Shown here: piece by piece, positions 1-7,713 of the stretch
Numbering within the stretch: position 1 is the stretch's first letter
Layout of the letters: every line of letters starts with the position of its first letter
Notes under the pieces: model-generated
Databases searched by the model: none
What the model was told of the DNA's origin: nothing
What the model saw: the letters and a program-made list of their open reading frames with translations, nothing else
Assembly (NCBI RefSeq): GCF_000424985.1
Contig: NZ_KE384286.1
Location: 1 to 64,000, forward strand
DNA from: Arenibacter latericius DSM 15913
GTDB taxonomy: Bacteria > Bacteroidota > Bacteroidia > Flavobacteriales > Flavobacteriaceae
Length of the DNA stretch: 64,000 bases
Direction: 5' to 3'
Made by a program: the position numbers and the translations under genes

Positions 1-234
1 GTCCAGTATTTTTGATGGATTTAGTTATACTTTTCATTGGATTTATTTATAAAAATGATTAGTTCTGTTCTAAAAACTAATTCTGTTCATTTTTTCCATT
101 GATGAAAAAACGAACCAGGGCCGACAAACTAAGGTACCGGAGTACCTTATGTTTAGAGGAGCCAGCTGTAGCGTTGGACTTTAATGTATTAGCTTATTAG
201 GATGTGAAATCTACACGGCCGCACCGTCCAGGCC

Positions 235-316
235 GCCTACCTCCGGCAGGTAAACTTTCCAACGACTTAGGTGTACATGCGCTGCCGGACGCCTGCCTTC
301 GGCAGGTAAACCTTCC
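235..316. repeat. Pair of GC-rich stem-loop repeats
   Basis: A 26-base block at 235-260 recurs at 291-316 with about three differences. Each copy contains a near or perfect palindrome: CCTACCTCCGGCAGG at 236-250 and CCTGCCTTCGGCAGG at 292-306, followed by TAAAC and TTCC. The second forms a 6-bp stem with a TTC loop. The arrangement resembles REP-type intergenic palindromes. No function is evident. Confidence 0.6.
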
Positions 317-472
317 TTCACCCGCTGTGAAAAGCACTTGATTTTTAACGAAAATTAAAATAGGCCGAATTCTTTTGATTTTAACAATTGAAGAGAAGTA
401 ATATCAAATATTGTAGCAAAGAGTCATATCGTCAGGTATTCCCGCGATTAGCGGGGGAGGTACTGTTCACTG

Positions 473-535
473 CTAACTGTTTATTGCTAACTGTTTATTG
501 CTAACTGTTTATTGTTTATTGTTCATTGTTCACTG
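473..535. repeat. Heptamer array (CTAACTG/TTTATTG)
   Basis: The 14-mer CTAACTGTTTATTG occurs three times without interruption (473-486, 487-500, 501-514). It is followed by 7-base variants TTTATTG, TTCATTG and TTCACTG, so the basic period is 7 bases. The same heptamer family reappears after galK at 2117-2158 and, in shorter form, near 1922-1942. It lies upstream of galK and does not look coding. Confidence 0.75.
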
Positions 536-612
536 TAACACTGCCCACTGAACACTATTTTCTCTATAAACGTATTTTATACATTTATTAATGGATAATT
601 GTTATTTTTGAG

Positions 613-1767
613 GTGTCAATCCATGAGTATATGCTGTTTACAGAGAATTTTACGCCAGAGCTTATAGTAGAATCCCCAGGGAGAATTAATCTGATAGGGG
701 AGCATACCGATTATAATCTCGGTTACGTATTGCCTACGGCGATAGAAAAAACAATCACCTTTAAATTTAGAAAGAACAACTCTTCTACACAATGTAATAT
801 TTTTAGTCTTGGTTATGACGTTGGATTTAAGCTGGACCTGAATAATATTTCTAGAAGTGACGTGGAATGGGAAAACTACCTCCTTGGCGTTTTAAACGAA
901 CTTTTAAAAAGGACCGACAAATTACGTGGATTCGATATTATTATAGAAAGTAAATTGCCAATTGGTTCTGGGCTGAGCTCTTCGGCAGCACTAGAATGTG
1001 GACTGGCATTTGGGTTAAATAAGCTATTTGATCTTGGTATTTCTAATATGGATATTGTCCGACTGTCACAAACGGCAGAACATACTTTTGTGGGAACCCA
1101 ATGCGGTATAATGGATCAATTTGCATCGGTTATGAGTCAAGAGGGGCATGTGCTTCTTTTGGATTGTAAATCTTTGGAGCATACTCAAATTCCTATTGCT
1201 ATTGCTCCTTATAAAATGATTATGCTTAATACCAAGGTTTCTCATAATCTGGCATCCAGCGAATACAATACCCGAAAAAAGGAATGTGAAGATGGGGTGC
1301 GTATAATCCAAAAAAAATATCCAGAGGTAATGTCGCTAAGAGACGCTACCCTTTCTATGTTAGAAGAATCTGCAGCAGAAATGTCTAAGACTATTTATAA
1401 TAGATGTTTGTTTATCATAAGTGAAAATGAGCGGGTGCTAGCTACTGCTAAAGCGTTGCAGGAAAATAACCTTGAGCTCTTTGGACAACTTCTGTACGAG
1501 GCACACCAGGGAATCAGTGAGTTATATGAGGTTAGCTGTCCAGAGTCCGATTTCTTGGTCAATTTTTCTAAACAATACGATTTGGTTCTTGGAGCAAGGC
1601 AAGTGGGTGGTGGATTTGGAGGATGTGTATTGCATATTGTGCACGAAGAGGAGGTTGATCACTATTTTGCGGAAGCAACTAAGGCATATAAAATACGTTT
1701 TGATATAGATCTAGATGCTTTTGAAGTCCGTCCCAGCTCAGGAACCTATATAGCGTATGAAGTGTGA
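613..1767 (+). CDS. galK: Galactokinase
   Basis: Phosphorylates galactose to galactose-1-phosphate in the cytoplasm, the first committed step of the Leloir pathway. The galactokinase signature PGRINLIGEHTDYN lies near residues 22-35, the GHMP-kinase ATP loop LPIGSGLSSSAALE near 115-128, and the C-terminal GHMP motif GGGFGGC near 332-338. At 384 residues it has full family length. The start taken here is GTG at 613; an in-frame ATG at 631 (residue 7) is an alternative because the signature begins early either way. No other Leloir genes are adjacent. The last codons are repeated in the downstream duplication (second copy from 1956). Confidence 0.95.
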   Translation: MSIHEYMLFTENFTPELIVESPGRINLIGEHTDYNLGYVLPTAIEKTITFKFRKNNSSTQCNIFSLGYDVGFKLDLNNISRSDVEWENYLLGVLNELLKRTDKLRGFDIIIESKLPIGSGLSSSAALECGLAFGLNKLFDLGISNMDIVRLSQTAEHTFVGTQCGIMDQFASVMSQEGHVLLLDCKSLEHTQIPIAIAPYKMIMLNTKVSHNLASSEYNTRKKECEDGVRIIQKKYPEVMSLRDATLSMLEESAAEMSKTIYNRCLFIISENERVLATAKALQENNLELFGQLLYEAHQGISELYEVSCPESDFLVNFSKQYDLVLGARQVGGGFGGCVLHIVHEEEVDHYFAEATKAYKIRFDIDLDAFEVRPSSGTYIAYEV

Positions 1768-2115
1768 ATTAATTTGGAGATTAGTTCACATGCCAATATA
1801 AAGATGCGCTAATTTTAAACGTGGCTATTACTCCGTTATTATACATTGATATCCCTCCTGCTAGAGTCAAGGGAAAAACAGGGCTATCCAAGATTAATTT
1901 TAGAAACTGCACATTAACAATGCTAATTGCTAAGCGCTAATTGTTTAAATCCCTTTGAAGTGTGAGCTAATTTGAAGATTGGTTCCCAGGCCAATATTAA
2001 GATGTGCTAATTTTAAACGTGGCTATTACTCCGTTATAATACATTGATATCCCTCCTGCTAGAGTCAAGGTAAATTTCAGGGGCTATCCAAGACTAATTT
2101 TAGAAACTGCACATT
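1758..2115. repeat. Imperfect tandem duplication after galK
   Basis: Copy 1 (1758-1915) and copy 2 (1956-2115) align over about 158 bases with roughly 17 differences and a small indel. Copy 1 begins with the last codons and stop of galK (GAA GTG TGA), and copy 2 repeats that TGAAGTGTGA sequence, so the duplication captured the 3' end of the gene. The longest identical block runs from AATTTTAAACGTGGC through the region around CCCTCCTGCTAGAG. Heptamer repeats lie between and after the copies. The duplication fills most of the 480-base gap between galK and the ROK kinase, and I see no gene in that gap. Confidence 0.85.
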
Positions 2116-2116
2116 G

Positions 2117-2158
2117 CTTATTGTTAATTGTTTATTGCTAATTGCTAATTGTTAATTG
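2117..2158. repeat. Heptamer array (CTAATTG/TTAATTG)
   Basis: Six uninterrupted 7-base units: CTTATTG, TTAATTG, TTTATTG, CTAATTG, CTAATTG and TTAATTG. They belong to the same family as the array at 473-535 on the other side of galK. A shorter run (CTAATTG, CTAAGCG, CTAATTG) is present at 1922-1942. Confidence 0.75.
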
Positions 2159-2247
2159 ATCAAGCGTCTACTTCAAATGACAAGTATCATGAGGAATTAG
2201 TTGAAAATTTGTATTATTTTGTTTTTAATTTTTAAAATGGTTTAAGC

Positions 2248-3210
2248 ATGGAAAAATGGGTTTTAGCAATAGATGTAGGAGGAACCTTTACTAAGGTGGG
2301 GTTGGTAAATGAGGAAGGACAAATAATAGGCGAAAAAGTATATGATACCGGTGCTAAACAGCCCTTTGATGATTTCTTGAGTAAATTAAAGGATGTGATA
2401 GCTGAATTGTTGCGTACCCATGGTAAAGGAATTGATGTTGCTGCGGTTGGGGTAGGAGCCCCTAATTCTAACATGCATACTGGGGAAATGGAAGATCCCC
2501 CTAATTTTAATTGGGGAAGTAGGGTGCCACTAGCCAAATCTATTGAGGTGATTTGCAACCTACCAACTGTTATAGCTAATGATGCTAATGCCGCAGCTAT
2601 TGGGGAAATGACTTATGGATTGGCTAGGGGAATGAAGAATTTTGTGGTACTTACCTTAGGAACTGGTTTGGGGAGTGGAATAGTAATTAACGGAAAGCTT
2701 CTGACTGGGGAGAATGGTATGGCCGGTGAATTAGGTCACGTTAACGTGGATCCCTACGGACGTAAATGTAATTGTGGATTAACAGGATGTTTGGAAAATT
2801 ACGCTTCTGTAACCGGATTAAAACGGACTGTTTTTGAGCTTATTTCTGAAATGCGGGAAGAATCGTCTCTTAAAAATATTAGTTTTAATGACCTAACGGG
2901 AGTGATGATCGCCGAAGCTGCACACAGTGGTGACCCTATTGCATTAAAGGCATTTGAATTAACTGGAAAGGTGCTAGGTACTAAAATGGCAGATACTGCC
3001 GCACATTTAGATCCAGAAGCCTTTATACTTGCAGGCGGACTAGGGAAAGCAGGGGATCTCTTATTAAACCCTACCATTGCCAGTATGGAGAAAAATTTAT
3101 TTATAGCCTACAAAGGGAAAATTCAGGTTAAGATTTCCACAGCGCCAAGCGCCCATGCTATACTAGGTCCGGCTGCTTTGGCATTCCATTACCTTTTAGA
3201 TCATTCATAG
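2248..3210 (+). CDS. ROK-family sugar kinase (glucokinase-like)
   Basis: Predicted cytoplasmic ATP-dependent kinase of a hexose, most likely glucose. The N-terminal phosphate-1 motif AIDVGGTFTKVGLV spans residues 7-20, the second phosphate-binding segment TLGTGLGSG lies near 136-144, and the ROK signature with the substrate histidine (GELGHVNVD) and zinc cysteines (CNCGLTGC) lies around 161-182. Length 320 matches glucokinases of this family. It follows galK in the same direction but 480 bases away, so it probably has its own promoter. ROK proteins also include N-acetylmannosamine and fructose kinases, so the substrate is an inference. Its 3' end overlaps the convergent cbpM by 10 bases. Confidence 0.88.
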   Translation: MEKWVLAIDVGGTFTKVGLVNEEGQIIGEKVYDTGAKQPFDDFLSKLKDVIAELLRTHGKGIDVAAVGVGAPNSNMHTGEMEDPPNFNWGSRVPLAKSIEVICNLPTVIANDANAAAIGEMTYGLARGMKNFVVLTLGTGLGSGIVINGKLLTGENGMAGELGHVNVDPYGRKCNCGLTGCLENYASVTGLKRTVFELISEMREESSLKNISFNDLTGVMIAEAAHSGDPIALKAFELTGKVLGTKMADTAAHLDPEAFILAGGLGKAGDLLLNPTIASMEKNLFIAYKGKIQVKISTAPSAHAILGPAALAFHYLLDHS

Positions 3211-3491
3211 CGGCTAAGTTTATTGTGTAAAGCGGTTATTTCATCCTGCATGGTCTGTATGCGGTCTAATAGCTCTGTAACCACCCCAATACCTTCTAAA
3301 TTAATATCGAGATCTAGATGGAGTCGGACTATTTTCTCTGCTTTAGGTAATTGTTGAATGGGTAGATATTGTAAGTCTTCTTGGAACACTACCTCTACAA
3401 GACCCATTTCATAAAGTTCCAGCATAAATTCAGATGCTATATTGTGGGAAGTACAAAAGTCTTCTATCGCTATATAATTATCCTGATTCAT
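3201..3491 (-). CDS. cbpM: CbpM-like chaperone modulator
   Basis: A 96-residue MerR-like helical protein of the CbpM family, whose known role is to bind the J domain of CbpA and inhibit its co-chaperone activity. The N-terminal half has the winged-helix pattern of these modulators (IAIEDFCTSHNI, then ELYEMGLVEV). The C-terminal half is a helix rich in hydrophobic and charged residues (VVTELLDRIQTMQDEI). It lies 13 bases downstream of the cbpA-like gene in the same direction, the standard pairing, which strongly supports the name despite modest sequence conservation. Its end overlaps the convergent ROK kinase. Confidence 0.85.
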   Translation of the reverse strand: MNQDNYIAIEDFCTSHNIASEFMLELYEMGLVEVVFQEDLQYLPIQQLPKAEKIVRLHLDLDINLEGIGVVTELLDRIQTMQDEITALHNKLSRYE

Positions 3492-3504
3492 AGGGTTTGT
3501 TTTT

Positions 3505-4398
3505 TTACTTTCTTAAATCTGCAAGCTCTTTAAGCAGTGCTTTTTCTTTCGCTGTTAATCCGGTAGGAGTCTTAATATTATAGGTTATAAACAGATCTCC
3601 ATAAGCCCCTTCTTTTTTATATACGGGAAAGCCCTTGCCTCTAAGTTTTACCTTTGTTCCGTTTTGGGTTTCTGGTTTTATCTTTAGTTTAACCTGACCA
3701 TCAAATGTATCTACCGTAATATCACCCCCTAGTAGGGCGGTATATAGATCTAAATCTACGGTGGAGTACAGATGATTTCCATCGCGTTTAAACGGAGTAT
3801 CGTTTACAATGGAAAATGTGATATAGAGATCACCATTAGGTCCACCTTGCTGTCCTGGTCCTCCATGTCCGCTAATTTTAATGGTCTGCCCGTTTTCAAT
3901 CCCTGCAGGGACCGTAATTCGTATATTTTTGTTATTTACGGTAAGGGTTTGTTTGTGGGTGGTATATACATCACGTAAGTGCAATTTTAATTCGGCGTTA
4001 TAATCCTGACCTCTAAATCGGGTGCCTCTTGCACTGCGAAAGCCACCGCTGCCACCAAACATAGATTCGAAAAATTCCGAAAAATCAGCCCCCTCAAAAT
4101 GTTGGGATTGGGATTGTCTACCTGGTCCCGAGGATGCACGACTAGATCGTTGTGCTTTTTCAAACTCTTCGGCATGTTCCCAATCCTTACCATATTTATC
4201 GTATTTCTTCCGTTTTTCTGGGTCGCCCAAAACTTCGTTGGCCTCATTAACTTCCTTAAATTTATGCTCGGCCTCCTTATCATTAGGATTAATGTCCGGA
4301 TGATATTTCCGTGCCATCTTACGGTATGCCTTTTTAATTTGGCTCTGGTCCGCATTTTTATCCAATCCCAAAATTTTATAATAATCAATAAACTTCAC
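3505..4398 (-). CDS. cbpA: CbpA-like DnaJ-family co-chaperone
   Basis: Co-chaperone that stimulates DnaK ATPase activity. The J domain occupies about residues 1-68 with the HPD motif in [11 protein letters not shown] glycine/serine/phenylalanine-rich linker follows (about 85-125), then two DnaJ C-terminal substrate-binding domains (about 130-290) containing [10 protein letters not shown] and LRGKGFP. There is no CxxCxGxG zinc domain, so this is a class II (CbpA/DjlA-like) protein and not DnaJ itself. Length 297 is typical of CbpA. It is followed closely by cbpM, forming a two-gene unit; thioredoxin lies upstream with a hairpin in between. Confidence 0.92.
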   Translation of the reverse strand: MKFIDYYKILGLDKNADQSQIKKAYRKMARKYHPDINPNDKEAEHKFKEVNEANEVLGDPEKRKKYDKYGKDWEHAEEFEKAQRSSRASSGPGRQSQSQHFEGADFSEFFESMFGGSGGFRSARGTRFRGQDYNAELKLHLRDVYTTHKQTLTVNNKNIRITVPAGIENGQTIKISGHGGPGQQGGPNGDLYITFSIVNDTPFKRDGNHLYSTVDLDLYTALLGGDITVDTFDGQVKLKIKPETQNGTKVKLRGKGFPVYKKEGAYGDLFITYNIKTPTGLTAKEKALLKELADLRK

Positions 4399-4454
4399 TT
4401 GAATAATTTTTATGCCTGGTTAATGATTTTGATGATGTTCTTTGGTTGAGCAAC

Positions 4455-4490
4455 ACAGCAATAGAGATATAGTCATATCTTGTGTGCTGT
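4455..4490. other. Imperfect intergenic hairpin between trx and cbpA
   Basis: Nested inverted repeats ACAGCA (4455-4460)/TGCTGT (4485-4490) and AGATAT (4465-4470)/ATATCT (4475-4480) around an AGTC loop. It sits just after the thioredoxin stop codon on the minus strand. There is no strong T-run, so it could be a weak terminator or a processing or stability element. Confidence 0.4.
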
Positions 4491-4496
4491 TCTATG

Positions 4497-4796
4497 TTAA
4501 GAATGGGAGCGAATGACATCTACAATTTCTGCCTGCTGCAAAACACCGGATTCCCTCCAAAGTTGTTTCCCATTTTTAAACAGCATCATGGTAGGGACGC
4601 CACGAACCTGGTATTGGGCGGCTAAAGGAGCATTGGTGTCCACATCTATCTTTATTATTTTTACCGAATCCCCTAATTCTTTTTTTACCGATTCTAAAAT
4701 AGGAGACAGCATCTTACAAGGCCCACACCAAGTGGCAAAAAAGTCGATTAGCACAGGGGTGTCGGAATTTATGATTTCATTGAAACTACTTTTCAT
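4497..4796 (-). CDS. Thioredoxin-family protein
   Basis: Small cytoplasmic disulfide reductase or electron donor. It carries the classical active site WCGPC (in FFATWCGPCKM, about residues 19-29), the cis-proline segment RGVPTM and a C-terminal helix. At 99 residues it is a single thioredoxin fold with no signal peptide. It lies upstream of cbpA on the same strand, separated by 98 bases containing a hairpin, so co-transcription is possible but not required. Thioredoxin reductase is encoded 1.2 kb away on the other strand and is the likely partner (inference). Several thioredoxins usually exist per genome, so I do not call it trxA. Confidence 0.92.
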   Translation of the reverse strand: MKSSFNEIINSDTPVLIDFFATWCGPCKMLSPILESVKKELGDSVKIIKIDVDTNAPLAAQYQVRGVPTMMLFKNGKQLWRESGVLQQAEIVDVIRSHS

Positions 4797-4959
4797 CTTT
4801 CTATTATTCTTTTAATGGTGTTAATCAAATTATTAAAATAAAAATACTCATTAAAATATCTTTTTTTGCTGATATACATCATGAGATTCACCAGTTAATT
4901 CCCTTAAATTTAAGGTAAATTCTTAAATCATCTTATCGCAATCACTAAAATTAACGTCT

Positions 4960-5808
4960 ATGAAGAATATTCTAATACCTACCGATTTTTCTGACAACTC
5001 CTATGGAGCCATAACTTATGCGGTTCAAATGTTGGAGAACCAGGAGTGCACCTTTCACCTACTGCATACCTATACTCCTGCAATCTATCAGTCAGAATTT
5101 TTATTACATAGTCCGGGTCAAGTCGGACTTGGTGATATCTATAGATTAGATGCTGAAAAAAGCTTAAAAGATTTTAAGGAGAGGATAGTGTCTGAATTTC
5201 AAAATCCAAAACATCAATTTATATCTCATAGTGCCTTTAGTATTCTTATAGAAGCTATAGACGAGCTAGTGGAAGAGAAAAATATAGACCTGATAATTAT
5301 GGGCACCCAAGGGGCAACAGGTGCCAAGGAAATATTTTTGGGAAGTAATGCGGTGCACGCCATAAAACGATCGAAACGTCCAATATTAACAATCCCTTTT
5401 AAATATGAATTTGAACCTCCTAATAAGATACTTTTCCCTACAGATTACGAGATAGAATATAATGATACACTTGTAAAAGAGCTACTTTTTATGGCAAAGC
5501 TCCACAACGCTACCATAGATGTGATGCATGTTTCTAATAGCCAAGAGCTAAGTCCACTACAAGAGGCCAATAAAACTAAATTGGAAAAATTGCTCAGTGG
5601 GACTAATCATCACTTTCACGAGGTTCCGGATCAGGGTATAATAGAGGCTATTAATAACAAACAAACAGATTTTAATACTAACATTTTAGTAATGGTAAAG
5701 AACAAGCATACCTTTTTGGAGAATCTTTTCCTTAAGCCAGTAATTAACCAAATAGGATTTCATACCATCATTCCTTTTTTAGTGTTACCCTATCATCTAT
5801 TAGGGTAG
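4960..5808 (+). CDS. Universal stress protein with two UspA domains
   Basis: Cytoplasmic stress-associated nucleotide-binding protein. The first UspA domain (about residues 1-147) begins ILIPTDFSDNSYGA and ends with a good ATP-binding pattern, GTQGATGAKEIFLGSNA. The second half (about 150-282) starts with KILFPTDYE but lacks a clear G-x2-G-x9-G[ST] motif, so it is probably a degenerate domain. Length 282 fits the tandem UspA architecture common in this phylum. It stands alone, divergent from thioredoxin. The precise role cannot be read from the sequence. Confidence 0.88.
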   Translation: MKNILIPTDFSDNSYGAITYAVQMLENQECTFHLLHTYTPAIYQSEFLLHSPGQVGLGDIYRLDAEKSLKDFKERIVSEFQNPKHQFISHSAFSILIEAIDELVEEKNIDLIIMGTQGATGAKEIFLGSNAVHAIKRSKRPILTIPFKYEFEPPNKILFPTDYEIEYNDTLVKELLFMAKLHNATIDVMHVSNSQELSPLQEANKTKLEKLLSGTNHHFHEVPDQGIIEAINNKQTDFNTNILVMVKNKHTFLENLFLKPVINQIGFHTIIPFLVLPYHLLG

Positions 5809-5953
5809 AGGGTAATTGCTTGATATTCAAGTTATAAGCCCTAATTTTGTAAGAGGTAGTGGCTATTTTGTTTGCTTGGAAAACTAGAAATAGTAAGAGA
5901 AGGAAGTTTACAATAGTTTTGGTAACTTGCCTTATAATAACTTTTTATAACTT

Positions 5954-5988
5954 TTGAGACGAGGGTTTTGGTTAAAATCCTACTTTTG
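5954..5988 (+). promoter_or_regulatory. Candidate Bacteroidetes-type promoter of trxB
   Basis: TACTTTTG at 5981-5988 fits the -7 consensus TAnnTTTG of Bacteroidetes sigma-ABfr. A TTG at 5954-5956 lies 24 bases upstream as a possible -33 element, slightly beyond the usual 17-23 spacing. The trxB ATG follows 31 bases after the box. Confidence 0.5.
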
Positions 5989-6019
5989 CTTTATAAAATA
6001 AGTATAGAAGATTTAGATT

Positions 6020-6991
6020 ATGGCAGATAAAGTTGAACGATTAAAAACGTTGATTATTGGATCGGGACCTGCTGGTTATACAGCAGCTATATATGCGGCA
6101 AGAGCCGACTTAAATCCTGTTGTATATACTGGAATGGAACCTGGTGGGCAGCTTACCACTACTACTGAGGTTGATAACTTTCCTGGGTATCCAGAAGGTG
6201 TAGATGGACCTTCTATGATGATAGATTTACAAAAGCAAGCCGAAAGATTTGGGACGGAAGTTCGCATGGGGATGGCTACTGCTGTTGAGTTTAGTGATGA
6301 GGTTGGAGGGATACATAAGGTAACTATTGATAATGATAAGGTTATTGAGGCAGAGACTGTAATTATCTCAACAGGTGCTACCGCTAAATACTTAGGATTA
6401 CCTAGTGAGCAAAAACTTCGCGGAGGGGGTGTGTCAGCATGTGCTGTATGTGACGGATTCTTTTACAAAGGTCAGGATGTAGCTATCGTTGGAGCAGGAG
6501 ATACTGCTGCGGAAGAGGCATCTTATTTGGCTAATATTTGTAGCAAAGTTACTATGTTGGTAAGGAAAGATCATATGCGTGCCTCCAAAGCAATGCAGCA
6601 TAGGGTAAATAGCCTTAAGAATATAGAGATTCGTTACAATACCGAAGTAGATGAGGTGTTGGGAGATCAAGTGGTAGAAGGTTTGCGTATGGTAAATAAT
6701 CTTACTGGAGAGAAAGAAGAGATCGCTATAACAGGTCTATTTGTTGCAATTGGTCATAAACCAAATACAGATATCTTTAAAGGGCAATTGGAAATGGATG
6801 AAACTGGTTATTTAATAACAAAAGGGAAATCTACGAAAACCAGTAAGCCAGGTGTATTTGCTAGTGGAGACGTACAAGATAAAGAATATAGGCAGGCAGT
6901 TACCGCCGCAGGAACCGGTTGTATGGCAGCCCTTGATGCAGAAAGATACTTGGCAACTATAGAATCTGCAGAAGAGGTTTCTACACAATAA
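6020..6991 (+). CDS. trxB: Thioredoxin-disulfide reductase
   Basis: FAD enzyme that transfers electrons from NADPH to thioredoxin. The N-terminal FAD Rossmann motif is IIGSGPAGYTAA (about residues 12-23), the redox-active CAVC pair is at 141-144 within SACAVCDG, a second Rossmann motif VGAGDTAAEEA binds NADPH, and the C-terminal FAD segment contains GVFASGDVQD. Length 323 is standard for low-molecular-weight TrxB. The ATG at 6020 is preceded by a plausible promoter and the gene is followed by a strong terminator, so it appears monocistronic. It fits with the thioredoxin at 4.5 kb and the MsrA-like protein at 16.6 kb as consumers (inference). Confidence 0.96.
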   Translation: MADKVERLKTLIIGSGPAGYTAAIYAARADLNPVVYTGMEPGGQLTTTTEVDNFPGYPEGVDGPSMMIDLQKQAERFGTEVRMGMATAVEFSDEVGGIHKVTIDNDKVIEAETVIISTGATAKYLGLPSEQKLRGGGVSACAVCDGFFYKGQDVAIVGAGDTAAEEASYLANICSKVTMLVRKDHMRASKAMQHRVNSLKNIEIRYNTEVDEVLGDQVVEGLRMVNNLTGEKEEIAITGLFVAIGHKPNTDIFKGQLEMDETGYLITKGKSTKTSKPGVFASGDVQDKEYRQAVTAAGTGCMAALDAERYLATIESAEEVSTQ

Positions 6992-7067
6992 ATTAGTATC
7001 CTTGATTACTTATATTCCTCCTATTTTAATTAGGAGAACATTTTAAGTAGTATTTATTTAATATAAT

Positions 7068-7099
7068 AAAGCCCGATAGTGTATTCACCATCGGGCTTT
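7068..7099. terminator. Bidirectional intrinsic terminator
   Basis: Perfect 10-bp stem AAAGCCCGAT (7068-7077) and ATCGGGCTTT (7090-7099) with a 12-base loop, AT-rich on both sides. It lies between the convergent trxB and the lipocalin-like gene and can serve both. Confidence 0.88.
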
Positions 7100-7142
7100 A
7101 TGTTTGTTAAGAAAATAATTTTAATTTTTTAAAGGAAGAAGC

Positions 7143-7589
7143 TTAATCAATACGCTTATAATTTTCCGAATTGATTCTGTTTCCATCTTCATCCGTGAAA
7201 ATTTGGCTATACATATTTCCTTCTAAGACGAGTTCCATATGCCATTCCATATTTTCATTCGCAATTTTTCTCATTGAGGCGGACATATACTCTAATTTTT
7301 CCGTGAGTGTGCTGTCCGTAGCAGTATAGGAACCATATCCAAACCATTCGATAGAATCTGTGGGAACATATCTAGTCCACATCACTTTACCATTATAATA
7401 CATCTTAATCTGTCTATAACCATCTGTTGCCGGTAATATGCTAACCACATCGTTACCATCGTAGTTATTGAAACTAACTAATTCCCAAGTTCCTTCAAGC
7501 GTGTTGTTGTTTTGGGGTTCAGGTGATGAAAGTTTAGTACCTGCTACCAAAATTAACATCAAGAAAACCAATCCTAATAATTTTTTCAT
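7143..7589 (-). CDS. Secreted lipocalin-like protein
   Basis: Exported protein of 148 residues with an N-terminal signal segment (MKKLLGLVFLMLILVAG). The mature part matches the general pattern of lipocalin-like DUF4488 proteins: an opening LEGTWELVSF strand, a segment with polar strands around YRQIKMYYNGKVMWTRY, and a late strand with YSQIFTDEDGNRI. These small beta-barrel proteins are common in Bacteroidetes and have no established function. It is a single gene with a terminator downstream. The family assignment rests on motif resemblance only. Confidence 0.7.
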   Translation of the reverse strand: MKKLLGLVFLMLILVAGTKLSSPEPQNNNTLEGTWELVSFNNYDGNDVVSILPATDGYRQIKMYYNGKVMWTRYVPTDSIEWFGYGSYTATDSTLTEKLEYMSASMRKIANENMEWHMELVLEGNMYSQIFTDEDGNRINSENYKRID

Positions 7590-7713
7590 AATAGTGTTGG
7601 TGTTTAGGGGTGATACGTTAAATTAAATTAATACAAAAAAGTTACAAAATAAAAAGGACATGGTCAATTAAAATGTTAAAAAAAAGAAGTAATATAAATT
7701 TTAAGAAGAATAA

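Larger units (their letters stand above)
1..612. other. Gene-free left flank with hairpins and short repeats
   Basis: I see no convincing gene in this stretch. It holds an A/T hairpin around 89-110, a 7-bp hairpin with a CGGA loop at 131-148 (AAGGTAC/GTACCTT), two related GC-rich stem-loops (235-260 and 291-316), a small GC hairpin at 441-455 (CCCGC/GCGGG) and a heptamer array from 473. The GC-rich patches contrast with the AT-rich surroundings, which suggests intergenic repeat elements rather than decayed genes. A TATTTTTG box at 603-610 resembles a -7 element, but it lies very close to the proposed galK start and no -33 partner is clear. Confidence 0.5.

Noticed and set aside
473-535. Array of 14-mers as a possible CRISPR or binding-site cluster
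   Set aside because: No spacers. A tandem heptamer satellite explains the pattern better, and there is no evidence for a protein-binding function.
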